From positions 27,654,762 through 27,718,761 of the forward strand of contig NC_049980.1 of assembly GCF_000003815.2 (NCBI RefSeq): a stretch of DNA of 64,000 bases. The letters run 5' to 3'. The stretch's first letter is position 1; each line of letters starts with the position of its first letter. Under the pieces are notes generated by a model, which saw only the letters and a program-made list of their open reading frames with translations, did no database searches and was not told where the DNA came from. The stretch comes from Branchiostoma floridae (lineage: Eukaryota; Chordata; Leptocardii; Amphioxiformes; Branchiostomatidae). The position numbers and the translations under genes are program-made. This document shows positions 33,740 through 44,976 of the stretch, piece by piece.

Positions 33740-35720
33740 ATGTGATTCGTAAAATTCCTAATCATCATGACAAAATTCAAAGACTGTGAAAAGTCTGTGT
33801 CCACAATTTACATTCAACATTTACCTAGCCTATATACTATCATACTTCAAAGAAAGCACATTTCGCCATGTCAGACGTTTCCTTACGTTGAAGGCGTTCT
33901 CAAGTATTTTGCAGACAGCTGTATAACGGCACATAGATCGGAGCTTCAAATACACTGCGATGAAGATATGTACGAATATGGACAATTCCAGGCTTGGACT
34001 TCTGCAAAAAAATTACTGCAGTGGCCGGAAACTACTTCAAACATTTGATTACCCCAAATAACGGGAACCTAAAATGTTAATACTCCTGTGATTTCCCTAT
34101 TTACAACTAATTACGCGCTGAAGTAACGATATACAACAAGTTTTTTTGGCACTTGTATTATAAGAGACTAGTTTTAGCTGTTGGCCAAGTATTTGTATTG
34201 CTCTTCATGGAATATTGCAGTGTAATCATTTGTCCCGTACAGCAATGAACACATCTTCCACCCGACATAATCCTAGATCCTAGTCAAGATCCTAGTTAAG
34301 GACAGGACCTTATAGCAGGCATTGTGTCAGTGAACTGAATTTGTTAAGGTGACTAAATAGGCAGCAATACTGAAGAGGGGGTCAGAATGTCCTGTAAGAT
34401 GCATATTATAGATCGTACAGTTTGTGGATTACATAGTTTAAACGATGAAATACAATAGTGATATGTGATACGTCTCGTGTGATTTTTTATATGATTTCAC
34501 ATATTGGGGAAACTTTTCTATAACTATATCCTTATAAGACATGGTGTCAGAAATTTTTAAAAACTGAAGTTGCTCAAACATCTACTGGTTTTTCTAATGC
34601 CACACAGAACATATTTTGTGGCTCAATTCTATATTCCTTTGTGCTTATCTCTAGGAGAGCATCATGTACACTGTCAGAAGACTAAAAGAAAAAAAATTGC
34701 CGGAAAGTGCGGAACAGACACGTTATAAGCCATCTGAGGTCAAACTTACTCAGTCTCAGTAGCTGTGACCTGGTTATGATTGTTTAAAGGCACATTGCAA
34801 AGGGGCAATCTATGAGCACGGAAACATCGAGCAAGTTGAGACATTAGAACTTTGTCCTTGTTCATAACACAGGAAAGTGTAGTTGTGAGTAATAATGCAA
34901 GCATATTTAAATGAATCGATGTACACAGAATCTTTGTGTTGCAAGGCCTATGCACTGGCATCATCATCTTCCGTCCTCTGTTGACAAATTGATTTCTATA
35001 GGGATTCCGGTGCAAATTTTACCACGGTGACCTACAGGTGAACCGGTGAACACAGGATATGTTAATCTATTTTTGAAGGATAAGTAAATGTGATTCGTAA
35101 AATTCCTACTCATCATGCTAAACTATGAAAAGACTGTGTCCACAATTTACATTCAACATTTACCTACCCTAGATACTATCATTTCTCCATGTCACAGGTT
35201 TCATCCGTTAAGGCGTTGTATAGGATTTTACAGACAACTGTGGTTAACTGCACCACGGTGAAGATATGTACGAATATGGACTGTTCCAAGGTAGGACGTC
35301 TGCGCAGAATAATTGCAGTGGCAGGAAACTACGTATACTTCAAACATTTGATAACCCCAGTCAACGGGAACTTAAAATGTCCCTACCATATGTACAACTA
35401 AAGTAACGATAGTAAACAAGTTTATAAAACATCTATTCAACAAGTGTACGATAGAAGANNNNNNNNNNNNNNNNNNNNNNNNNNNNNNNNNNNNNNNNNN
35501 NNNNNNNNNNNNNNNNNNNNNNNNNNNNNNNNNNNNNNNNNNNNNNNNNNNNNNNNNNATTGCTCTATATAAAATATTGCAATATAATAATTTCTTCCGT
35601 ACAGCAATGAACAAATCATCTACCCGACATAACGTCTTATGTCAAGATGCCAATTAAGGTGGCTAGATAGATAGCAATGCTAAAGATGATTGTTAAAATA
35701 TGTGGTGACCTATTCAACTT
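33740..35720. repeat. Tandem, decayed repeat array between IF1 and IF3
   Basis: A unit starting CAAAGACTGTGAAAAGTCTG and containing CCACAATTTACATTCAAC, TACTATCATACTTC and, further on, CCGTACAGCAATGAACA occurs at 33770-34300 and again at 35110-35640, about 1.35 kb apart. The second copy is interrupted by a gap. Related copies stand at 56440, 57300 and 57540 in block B. No gene is seen; the open frame 33767-34048 is part of the repeat. Confidence 0.75.
35459..35558. other. Assembly gap of 100 N
   Basis: The gap is in the second copy of the tandem repeat 33740-35640. By alignment to the first copy it replaces roughly the stretch near 34150-34195, so the true length may be about 50 bases. Confidence 0.95.
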
Positions 35721-36173
35721 TACAGAGCCTTAAGCCGGAATTTAATTCTATTCGTAGACGTAAAGGCATAGTTTGAATATGTTCATATGTTCATGAATAG
35801 AATGTTCTTGGCTGCCACATTGATCCATGTGTGATATTTGATTGCCCCACATACCCAAGCCGCGGTATGCTCTGCAAATCGTCCTAGTCAGCGTCCGACC
35901 GGACCACATCACCCTATGACCTATATCTGCTATATGGGTCATTTCTGGTGGCTTCCTAGGCACTTATATGCACAGGGACACTCCTCTGTCCCTGTAATCG
36001 GCACCCAACCAATGACACGCCTTCCTGACCAAGAGATTGATAGGACGTGGTTACACCGATGAACTTAAACAAACTTTGAAGCCTACAAGTATTTAACCGC
36101 ATGTATAGCTCAGAATCCACTGCTTACAACTCCGTGGTAAGACTGCCCTGTTCGAAGCCCACAAGAGCACAGC
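35720..36173 (+). promoter_or_regulatory. Upstream region of IF3, conserved with IF5
   Basis: About 450 bases before the ATG match 58080-58532 closely, including GACCTATATCTGCTATATGG and GCACTTATATG. TATTTAA at 36090-36096 is a reasonable TATA-like box 78 bases before the start codon. The IF5 copy reads GCTTTAA at this place. Open frames here begin with non-ATG codons and are not genes. Confidence 0.5.
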
Positions 36174-39100
36174 ATGGCGACCCAGGCAATCCAAACTCTG
36201 CACGATGCCAAGATGACCCGAGCTGCTGAGAAGAAACAGCTCTCCGTCCTGAACGGCCGCTTTGCCTCCTACATCGAGAAGGTGCAGGCCCTGAACCAGA
36301 GCAATGCCGCCCTGGAGAGTCAGCTGCAGGCCGTCCAGGCCAAAGCATCTCCCGTAGACAAGGCGAAGTACGAGGGGATGCTGAGTGCGCTGCGCGCTCA
36401 GGTGGACGGGCTGTCTCAGCAGAAGGCTCAGGTGGAAGCTGAAAGGAACAGCTGGCAGTCGCAGGCGGAGGAATGGCAGGGGAAGTACGTTGATGATATG
36501 TTATTGCTGCTTTCATATGATCTTGTGAAAACTGCTTTCTATACCCCCTTCTTACCTCGGTCTCGTCGCGCTCTCTCTGCGACCTCAAATTGGTAAAAGC
36601 GCAGTGAGAGCGCGGTGGGATCGCAATTGACGCCATGGTTGCCATCATCTCCGTAACTGGGTTAAAAAATATCGCAGTGAGAGCGCGGAGGACGGCGAGC
36701 CAACGATGTGTGCAGAAAGATTACCAAGAGAGCGCGCAGCGAGCACAACATGTCTCAACAGTGGTTTATAATAATAAGTACCATTTTAACTAGAACGGCG
36801 CTCTCACCGCTTTCTCTGAACTCTCCCCTGTGGTTAGTGAAGAAGTATATTCGACACAGAGAGAACCTGGAGAAATGTTCAAAATGTGCCGATGTACAAA
36901 CAGAGATGGAATAACCAAGGTTTAAAAGCAAAGGCTTACCATTTCTCAACTTATTCTTGGACATGATGATATTAAAATCTCTTGTTCTTTAACTGTACAT
37001 TTGAATTTTTGAATTCCTATTTTCAATAGGTCGAAGTGTTTCAGTGTTCTATGATTTTCACAAATACGCGCTCTGTTGGTGCTCACAGCGCTCACTGCGC
37101 GCTCTCTTGGCGTTCATCGTTAAATCGCCGTCCTTGGCGCTCTCACGGCGACTGTTTTTACCCGGCGTAATTTCAAAACGGCGAACTGTACGATCATTCA
37201 ATTTGCAGGGACTGACATGGTCATCAAGTTTTATAATTCCGAAATCTTTATGACGTAAAATAACGTAATTATGATTTTTTGGGGCCAAAACGGGGAATTC
37301 CCATAATACTTAAATATTTCACACAAAAAAACTTCACAAGAAAGGTTTCTCATCAATATATGAGTGTTATAAGTCTTCTGTTGCCACAAGCTGACGCAAC
37401 GACGTCTAAATGATGTCATAAAATGACATCATCTGTATTTTAGCTACCCGCCATCTTGGATAGCGGAAATGGGATATTAGTAAAGTTACATGTCATCAAT
37501 GTTAACTCCCTCCTTATGTTATGTTATGGTAGCTCCTACAAAAACTTAGTTTGCTTGTGAATTGGTGACAGTAAAGCATAGTTAAACAATTTGGGTATAT
37601 CAAATTCATTAAACATGCATTTTTTCTGATTAATAGGTGCGAAGAGCAGTATACGGTGCGCTCAGGGCTGAAGGCCGAAATCGAGAGGAACAAAACGGTT
37701 AGTCTTCGTCCATTAGTTCTTTTGATAGAGTAAGAAATTTAAAAAAAATCTGTGCCCTCTTAGATTAACCTGTTACCTTTCAAACATGGAAAGTGGCACT
37801 TTAAGTCGTCTTATGTCTGATTGAATACAAATAACGAGGATCCGTTTGATTGACGTTATAGTTGCACGAGTGCAACATTGTAACGAAAAACGTAAAGTTG
37901 ACAGTCTGTTCCTTCAGTTATGAAGTGGGGGAACCGTAGCTTCTACACCAAATGTAACAATTAAAGATTCGTTACCGCCATACAGCCCGCAATATAATAA
38001 TTTTTGTACTTGAGTAACTGCTTTTGGGCGTATCTTCCGACCTTGATGTCAAACCTTCTATGACGTAACAGACCTTAATGTTTTAGGAACTGGCAATCAT
38101 CAACGCTGCTCGTTCGGGCTTCGAGAGCAGGCTGGTGGCCGCGCAGAAAGAGATCGAGGCCGTGAATACGACTCACTCTGCGGTAAGCACGTCCGTCTGC
38201 CTGTCTGTCTGTCTGTCTGTGATGCAAATTATTGATGTATGGCTCATTTTTTTTGAAATGTATTAATTGCTGTCGACTGCCTTTACGACTTGATCAGGAG
38301 CAAATTATAGGGAACATTACTGGTCCCTTCTGTTTTCTACAACGTGATATTTTACACAAGACTCACCACAATATTCATATTGGTTGATCGCCTGGACGTT
38401 TATTATAGCCATTGGTGGGATTTCACCCCCTAAAAATGGCTGTTGTCTGAGAAGACACAAAGAATTTGAATAGTAAACAAAACTGTAACAATTCAGTTCC
38501 CAAACTGCTTGTTCGGCAGGTGTAGCCAGCTACCCAGCCCTCTAATAGATCACGTCAGACCGCTACTGTCACTGATCTTGGAAGCTGTGTGAGGTTGTTT
38601 ATGCCTGTCTCCAAATCAGATAACAAACGTTCCCACCGCCAGTACGGTGGTTGTCACGGTTATATCATCCACGTATAAGACTAGAGATTGCCGTTTTTGT
38701 GACGTTTTGTGGTTTTCTGGCTTTCTAAAGAAAGAAGAAAGGGTCTTTGACTGCCATTTGTATCCCACATTGCTTAACTTAACAATATGTTGTGCAGAAG
38801 TTACTGTAACAAACGTTACCATTGTTAGATGCTTTCTAAACTCTCTATCTGACCTGGTTAAAAAATGTTGCCCACTTTTCAAATGTCTCTAGGGATGTCA
38901 ACTCATATCTAAATGATGTAACAAATTGTGTTAATCATATAGAAGAAAAAAAGGGTAAATTTATCTGTTTTAACAAAAGTTACCGTAACGTTTGTTACCT
39001 GCCATGTAATACATAACCAATCGGTAAGAAGAAATAAGTTTGGCTATTTTGGCATATTTGGATATGGTTGAAAGAGGAATTTTCCTGAAGAATCAAGTAG

Positions 39101-41170
39101 GTTTTACTGAAAAATAAGCCAAATTATGTTAAAAAATTTGCCATTCTTTACATTTCACTGAGGAAGAGTGGCAAAAATAAAAAAAACAAGTGTAAGTCAT
39201 TGCTTCTAAAAAAACGGAGTATATCAAATCCGTTCCTTGTCAAATGATCAAGCTATGCATCGACGACTTCTTTAATCAGTAGTCAGACTGTAACCGAAAT
39301 ACCTTTCCAAGCACTAGCCATTTTTAGTAATAAAATACAGCATGAAGTTTGCTCCGTAAATGATACATTATCTTATGTATGATACGTTATATATTACACA
39401 ATGAATATCAATAGAAATATACTCTTGGAAATAACACATAAACCTTGAACAAACCTGTTAACTGTTGTTGCATTTTACAGGAGATAGCAGCTATGCGGGG
39501 AGAGTTGGCCCAGACTGTGACTGCGATAGAGGCGAAGCAGGCGGCTGTGACTGGACCGGACCTCAGCGACACCCTGAGGGAGATCCGTGAGCAGTACGAG
39601 GTGGTCGGCCAGGCGAACAGGCAGGACGCTGAGGCGAAGTACAGGGCGAAGGTGAGAACAGATAACACCTATCCGGAATTGTTGTGTTTGAAATGTAGTT
39701 ATTTTGTAACGTTACCTCTAATAGTTAAAAAAAAGATCGAGAAACTTAAACTCGTACCTTCAACCAAGGGAACGAGCTAGACATGCAGACGTTATGTTTG
39801 GCCATTTTGTATAGTTAAGTGTGGCCGGTCATGCAAATATGCCAGTTTATACAGGTTGATTATGTTGATTTACATGTATGTAGATGTCTATTAGAAAAAT
39901 GGCGTCTACGAGTTAAATCATAATTGGCCAACTGCACATACTATATTTAAATGATTCAATACGATACCATGTTACCAGATTAGCTTTGCCGATGAAGTAC
40001 AACATGTTATTACTTGTGGTTGCTGCTATGTGACAGTTTGTATTTCTAACCTAAGTTTGCGGAGATAGCCCTGCAACGGCAGAAAGACAGCGATGCTCTG
40101 GCAGCCGCCAGGGCAGAAGTGGCTGAGTTCCAAAAGAAGGTTGACACCCTGAGGGCCGAGGCCGAGTCTATCAGGAGCAAGGTGAGTGGGTTGCCAGTAG
40201 GAGCTGGCTGTTTGGGTAAAATGTGTTCGTAAAATTTGTCAAGCCAAAGAGCACGAATAGTAACAATCATTGGGACTCCGTGATCACATGCACTGGTACA
40301 TCGTAGCAAATTTAGATTGAGTGTATTTAACTGCTATCTTTTGAACAAATCGAATTTATCATAAATATACTCTGTTCTAATCCATTTGTTCCTATTTCAT
40401 CGTGGCAATTCCCTGCTGTAGTCATCGCAAGGCAAACTCATACATAATCTCTAAAATGGACCTGTTCTCTTGTATCTGTAACAGAACATCGCCATGGAAG
40501 ACGGCATGAACCAAACTGAGATCCGCATACAGAAGGAGATGGAATCGTACAGGCAGGCCATCGCCAAACGCGAGGCGCAGATCGAACAGATGAAGCTGGA
40601 GATTGCACAACATCTCACCAACTACCAGGAGCTGATGAACGTCAAGATGGCGCTCGACATCGAGATAGCCGCTTACAGGAAGCTGTTGGAGGGCGAGGAG
40701 ATCAGGTACAGGCAGAATTTCTCCATGTTTTATGTTCCTATGCAGCAGGCCTACATTGTACTTATTCCTAGCCCATACAAAACTTACGGCAACTTTTTAT
40801 AACTATTTGGCACGTGAAACGGGAAGATAAAATGAATATTTCGCATGATTCCATTCTATAGCTCAATTGTCTTGATTTTGTTAAAGCCATTTATAATTCA
40901 TATCTATCTTATTTCGTTTGTAATTCTTTAACGATTTGTTAGTCGTAATTCACAACATTACTGGGTAGGTAGACAATTCAAGTAAAGACGGATGATTTTT
41001 ACCTTTTCAAGTGCCATCGCGAAAAAAGCAAAACGCAATAATTGTCTGATTTAAGCAAATCTGCATGTGTTTTCCCTGTATAGTTCGTTCTGTTTTTTAA
41101 ATTATTATTTATTATTCATCATTAATCTTTATTTTTTGTTGCGTCCCATAGGCTGGCCGGTCAGGCTTAG
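36174..41170 (+). CDS. Cytoplasmic intermediate filament protein IF3, 334 aa
   Basis: Exons: 36174-36484, 37637-37697, 38087-38182, 39481-39651, 40056-40181, 40485-40705, 41152-41170. All phases agree. The head is only about 18 residues ([16 protein letters not shown]), followed by coil 1[20 protein letters not shown], the coil 1B exons, [16 protein letters not shown] in the linker/coil 2 exon, and the end of coil 2, [20 protein letters not shown] with LLEGEE. The tail is only RLAGQA after the rod. No lamin-type insert, nuclear localisation signal or CaaX box is present. It is the direct paralogue of IF5. With almost no head or tail it probably needs a partner IF to assemble; this is inference from IF biology. 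The codons are GC-rich against AT-rich introns. Confidence 0.92.
36545..37170. mobile_element. Decayed TIR element in IF3 intron 1
   Basis: The segment is full of GCGCTCTC / GAGAGCGC motifs. The left end (GCGCTCTCTCTGCGACCTCA) is the reverse complement of the right end of a related segment in IF5 intron 1 (59085-59127, TGAGGTCGCAGAGAGAGAGC). The right part near 37068-37160 matches 58868-58960 of IF5. Each paralogue seems to have kept a different part of one ancestral element. Confidence 0.6.
38222..39205. other. Intron 3 segment of IF3 absent from IF5
   Basis: IF3 intron 3 is 1298 bases and IF5 intron 3 is 380. Similarity is lost just after the CTGT repeat at 38220 and returns at about 39205 (AAAAAAACGGAGTATATCAA). 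The extra part contains CGTAACGTTTGTTACC and its inverse (GTAACAAACGTTACC) but I cannot define clear element ends. Either an insertion in IF3 or a deletion in IF5 explains it. Confidence 0.55.
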
Positions 41171-41349
41171 ACGCCTCAGCCGATTCAGCCTGCCCAGACC
41201 CCCGAGCCAGAGGCAACATCACCTCAGTAAAATATTCGGCCACGCAATAGGAGAATGTTAGGACGTAAAACATGATTTCATTGCGAGTATGAAATAGATT
41301 TGATAGATGTGACCATCAACGCCAAAAATATCAACCAAGGAACCGTCCA

Positions 41350-41490
41350 AGGCAGAAGAAAGGGGCAATAGCAACATAAAGGATGGGAGGATAATATCAG
41401 AGAATGGACAGGCATGAGCCAATATGTTACATTAAGAAATGCAGAAAATAGGGAAGGGTTGGGAAACTGGTTCTTCCGTAACTACACACT
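41350..41490 (+). mobile_element. LINE ORF2 C-terminal remnant, block A
   Basis: From about 41378 the plus strand reads WEDNIREWTGMS and LRNAENREG, the usual C-terminal pattern of animal non-LTR retrotransposon ORF2 proteins. It breaks off at NWFFRNYTLGW, where block B continues with the rest. It lies in the 3' flank of IF3. Confidence 0.7.
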
Positions 41491-41624
41491 AGGTTGGCGA
41501 ACAGCTACGTACACAGTAAATGATAGATGTGAAGGCACTGAGCACCACATTTACGTCACGTTATTAGTGCACCTTGATCGGAAAGTACTGTGGCATATGT
41601 GTTAAATATAGAAGCATCGTACGT

Positions 41625-41630
41625 AATAAA
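41625..41630 (+). terminator. Poly(A) signal AATAAA of IF3
   Basis: AATAAA in TACGTAATAAAAG, 455 bases after the IF3 stop, conserved at 62578-62583 after IF5. It lies beyond the LINE remnant, so that remnant would be in the 3' UTR. Confidence 0.45.
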
Positions 41631-41782
41631 AGAAGAAGATCAAACTTAAAGAATTATTTTCTGAATGGTTCATTGCTCGTGTTTCCTTCTTCAAAACGTA
41701 GATTCCTTTTCTTTTCTTTTCCATGTGTTTTTCATGTCATTATCAGAAGCTGGTAACCACAGATAGCTAGAATCTGTAGCCG

Positions 41783-41948
41783 TTAGCCAACAATGATATC
41801 ATTCGACATGTCCATATCCAGGACCATCCTCCCGTCTCTAGGTGACAGGTAGTGGGACTTGACGGCAATCAACTGGCCTTTATCTTTGTTGATTGGTACG
41901 CCAGTCATTGCAGGCAAGCTGCCGCCAGCGGTAACCTGCCTCGTTGGC
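41783..41948 (-). pseudogene. Relic of a GH10 last exon, block A
   Basis: On the minus strand an exon-like segment starts after TATTAG with ANEAGYRWRQLACNDWRTN, close to INEAGHRWHQLVFHDWRTN in the last exon of the intact GH10 gene. It ends with MSNDIIVG and a stop, like VFNDIIVG there. It is 166 bases against 246, so an internal deletion of 80 bases breaks the frame. No other GH10 exons are seen beside it. Confidence 0.88.
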
Positions 41949-42229
41949 CTAATACATGACGGAATATGAACTAACGAGGACGTAAAGTTTCATTACTATT
42001 GGTATTCTTTCGCTTAGCATACTGCAGTGAAACAATGGCAATTTCCGAAAATACTACAAGATAATAGAAACGTATTAGAACTAAATAAATAAATAGATAC
42101 AACTATATTCAGGCAATCCTTTAACAGTGAATATCACTGATTACTTATCTACGCGAAAAAGCCAAATGACGTACAGAGACAAAGCTGAAGTACAGTATTT
42201 AAGGCGATGACATAGATTTTAAGTAAAGC

Positions 42230-44110
42230 ATGTTAAACCCTATTCAGACCTATTCAGTCTTTTTTGTCATCCTTGTCAGGCCTTTGGAAGCCCACCTCTT
42301 TAAACTCCTGCAACTCTTTAACGGCTATACTATAACGAAATAATGATAGAAGATTTCGAGAAGTCTGACGTAAGATGACGTGATTATGACGTCATCAAAT
42401 TTAATGTATTGGCTTGAACCATTAAAGATGGGTATTCCAAGAAAACTTCAAGCTATGCTACAACAATGAAACTGCAAGTACGGATTAGAGAATAATAATG
42501 TTTCTTACGACTTATGTTGCCAATAGCAAAATCAATGACGTCAAAATGACGTAATAAAATGACGTCTTCCATATCTAAGTTACCAGTTGGGCACCGCCAT
42601 CTTCTAGCCACCACCTTGAATTTAAAATTAAAAAAAAAACTTTTTTCTTCAGAAAATAATAGCAAAAAAAAAAATTGAAATGGACTAAATCTGTTTATTT
42701 AAATATTTTTGAGAGACAAATACCTGGTAATGAGCTAAATATTGTTGACCAGGTCATATGGTTCGCAATCTTGGATTTAGGCCGATTACTTCATCAAAAA
42801 AGGATAATACATTCATATTTTATAATGACAAATAATGTAGATAACATAAGATTTCATTTATGTTATGAAATAGCAGTAATATGGCAAATGAAAATTATAT
42901 ACAATGTTAGAATCAAAATAAGACATTTTTGTCAAAATGCCTATCAACAAACGATTGACAGTCTCTATAAAATCGTTGTCAACTAAAAGTCAGGAAAATT
43001 CATTCAATATGGTGCCTTCAACTTAAGCTGTTCTGGCGTTATACGACATGAAAATAGGCACAGGCCTTAACCTTATCCAGACTGGGGGGTGGCTAAAAGC
43101 GCCAGCGCCAACTATGAAGTTGTATACCTCTCAAACGGCTTGTGCTAGAACAGCCAAACTTGGTGACTTTTTCTAGAGTATTGTTGGCAACGATTTACAA
43201 AAACTTGTTTCTATGGTAACGGGTTTCTGAAAGGGATTTACGAAAATTAATAATTTTGGTTTAAAGAATGGGATTTTAAGATTTTTTGCTGAAATATACG
43301 TCTTTTTATATACCTTAAATATCTAACATATCTTAGTGTGATATCTATAATCAAATATTGATAAATTATGCTAATTTGATGACGTAATTGGTCAAAATCC
43401 AAGATGACTGACAATATCATGAAGAAAACTATAACCAGCTTTTTTTCACTCGGATTTCATCACTACTTGGCATTTTCTTAAAGAAAACATTCATGTGAAC
43501 GTTTTCAGCCCATTTTTATGGGATTTTGGCGTTATATGTTGAAAAAAAGGTTCACGAGAAAACCAGGCAAAACCAGGCAGAGGTCGAAAGATAGGGGTCA
43601 GCCAAATCCACTTATATTTTGTATGTGGGGTAGGTGGGTAGACCTTCACCAACCGTACAATTAAGACTTCTCAGGTATCTTAAATTTTTGAGTTCTGAGA
43701 TCCCCCTTAGTGACCCTAAAAATCAAGACATTTTGAGCTGAAATTTGGCAAAATTCTGATCACTAACCTGGTAACATTAGAAACAGTATTCTATTTTGAT
43801 TTCCAGATGCCCTAAGTACAGCAGTTTCTTATTGCAAAGTCTGGGGCCTCGGCATTGTTTTATAGATATAATAACGGGTGTTAAGAGTTTTGTTGTCTTT
43901 TTTCAGTCAAACCTTACCTATTTAATACTTAAATTTTGACGTCAAGGATTCCGGGTTTAATTTCTGGCGCTGTGTAAACTTTTCACCTTCTAGTTTCATT
44001 TAACACTCAACGATGAAGCTTTATGCTTCGTCCTCGGTTTGTGGTGGCGGCGTTCTCATGGCGATGAGGCAAATTTGCCAACGCAGCGGAAGCGCCGTGA
44101 GAGCGCCGTC
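42230..44110. repeat. Dispersed TIR-element sequences between IF3 and IF2
   Basis: ACCCTATTCAGACC near 42237 and TTAACCTTATCCAGACTGGG near 43066 are repeat-family ends. Between and after them are many TGACGTCA and AAGATGGC motifs and the segment TCTCAAACGGCTTGTG that recurs at 55896. The first part is conserved at 63190-64000. A GCGGAAGCGCCGTGAGAGCG stretch near 44087 relates to the element in IF3 intron 1. No gene is seen. Confidence 0.65.
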
Positions 44111-44631
44111 AGGTAGAATGGGGGCACAACGTCCGGCAGAGCAGCACAGTTAAGTTTTGCTTGATGATTTAGACTTTTTGTCTGCATCATGCTTAGCGAA
44201 CTTTAAATGATCGAAATCCTTTAATCTTAAATTAATAAATCGTTGCTAAGGCTGTTGCTAAGGAGGTTTCAGATCGCACTTAACAACAACTTCAATGCAT
44301 AGAAATTACTTTTTCTGTAGTGTTTTGCTGTACTGACCTCAGTAGAAGTGTAAGGAAAAGTGCTATAATGTTTAACGTTTAGCAGACGCAGAAACAAGTG
44401 TCCTTTCTGTCAGAATCTTGTTGCAACAAAACTGATGCTCAGGCCATTGGTACGGGGGTATTCAGTCATGTTTCAAGCAAAGGAAAGCAAAGAGTCGAAG
44501 TTTCCTGTTACATGATTTTACTCCTGTCATCTCCTATATCATGTATTACTGTTGAAATAATAATTGATTGGAAATGCTAATTTCTACATGGAGATATAAG
44601 AATACCCGAAAAGGAATTGATTTTACACATT

Positions 44632-44637
44632 TTTATT
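44632..44637 (-). terminator. Possible poly(A) signal of IF2
   Basis: AATAAA on the minus strand, 340 bases beyond the proposed IF2 stop, next to the region that matches the IF1 poly(A) region. Confidence 0.35.
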
Positions 44638-44976
44638 TTTGCTCTTTTACGTCATTCAGTAGATACTTACTACATCACTGCGTATATGTAGTATGTCGCA
44701 TACAATAAAGAATACTCGTGGAAAGGACTACATCATGCATGTTGAAAATTTATCTACAAACAAGGCGATGTAATAAAGATCAAGGACAAGGCTATTCTGT
44801 GATGAGTACAAGTGTATTGTACTTTGTCACCGATACAGTATAAAGCGCGAACTGCAGAATAAGGTGTATGCAATACGATATTCCCTCTATACCTGGATGA
44901 CTTAATTTTCGTCGTGACCGCACGCCTGACCTCACGGCTGAATGGTGATCTCAGAACTGCTGACCTCAGGACGGCT

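Noticed and set aside
35838-36062. Frame conserved as 58193-58387 upstream of IF3 and IF5
   Set aside because: Starts with TTG, has different lengths in the two copies, and the conservation is explained by the duplicated promoter region.
36124-36648. Long minus-strand frame of 174 codons over IF3 exon 1
   Set aside because: Antisense shadow of GC-rich coiled-coil codons.
42350-42570. Many TGACGTCA motifs that look like CRE sites
   Set aside because: They are part of dispersed TIR repeats found at several places, so a role as regulatory sites of the IF genes is not supported.
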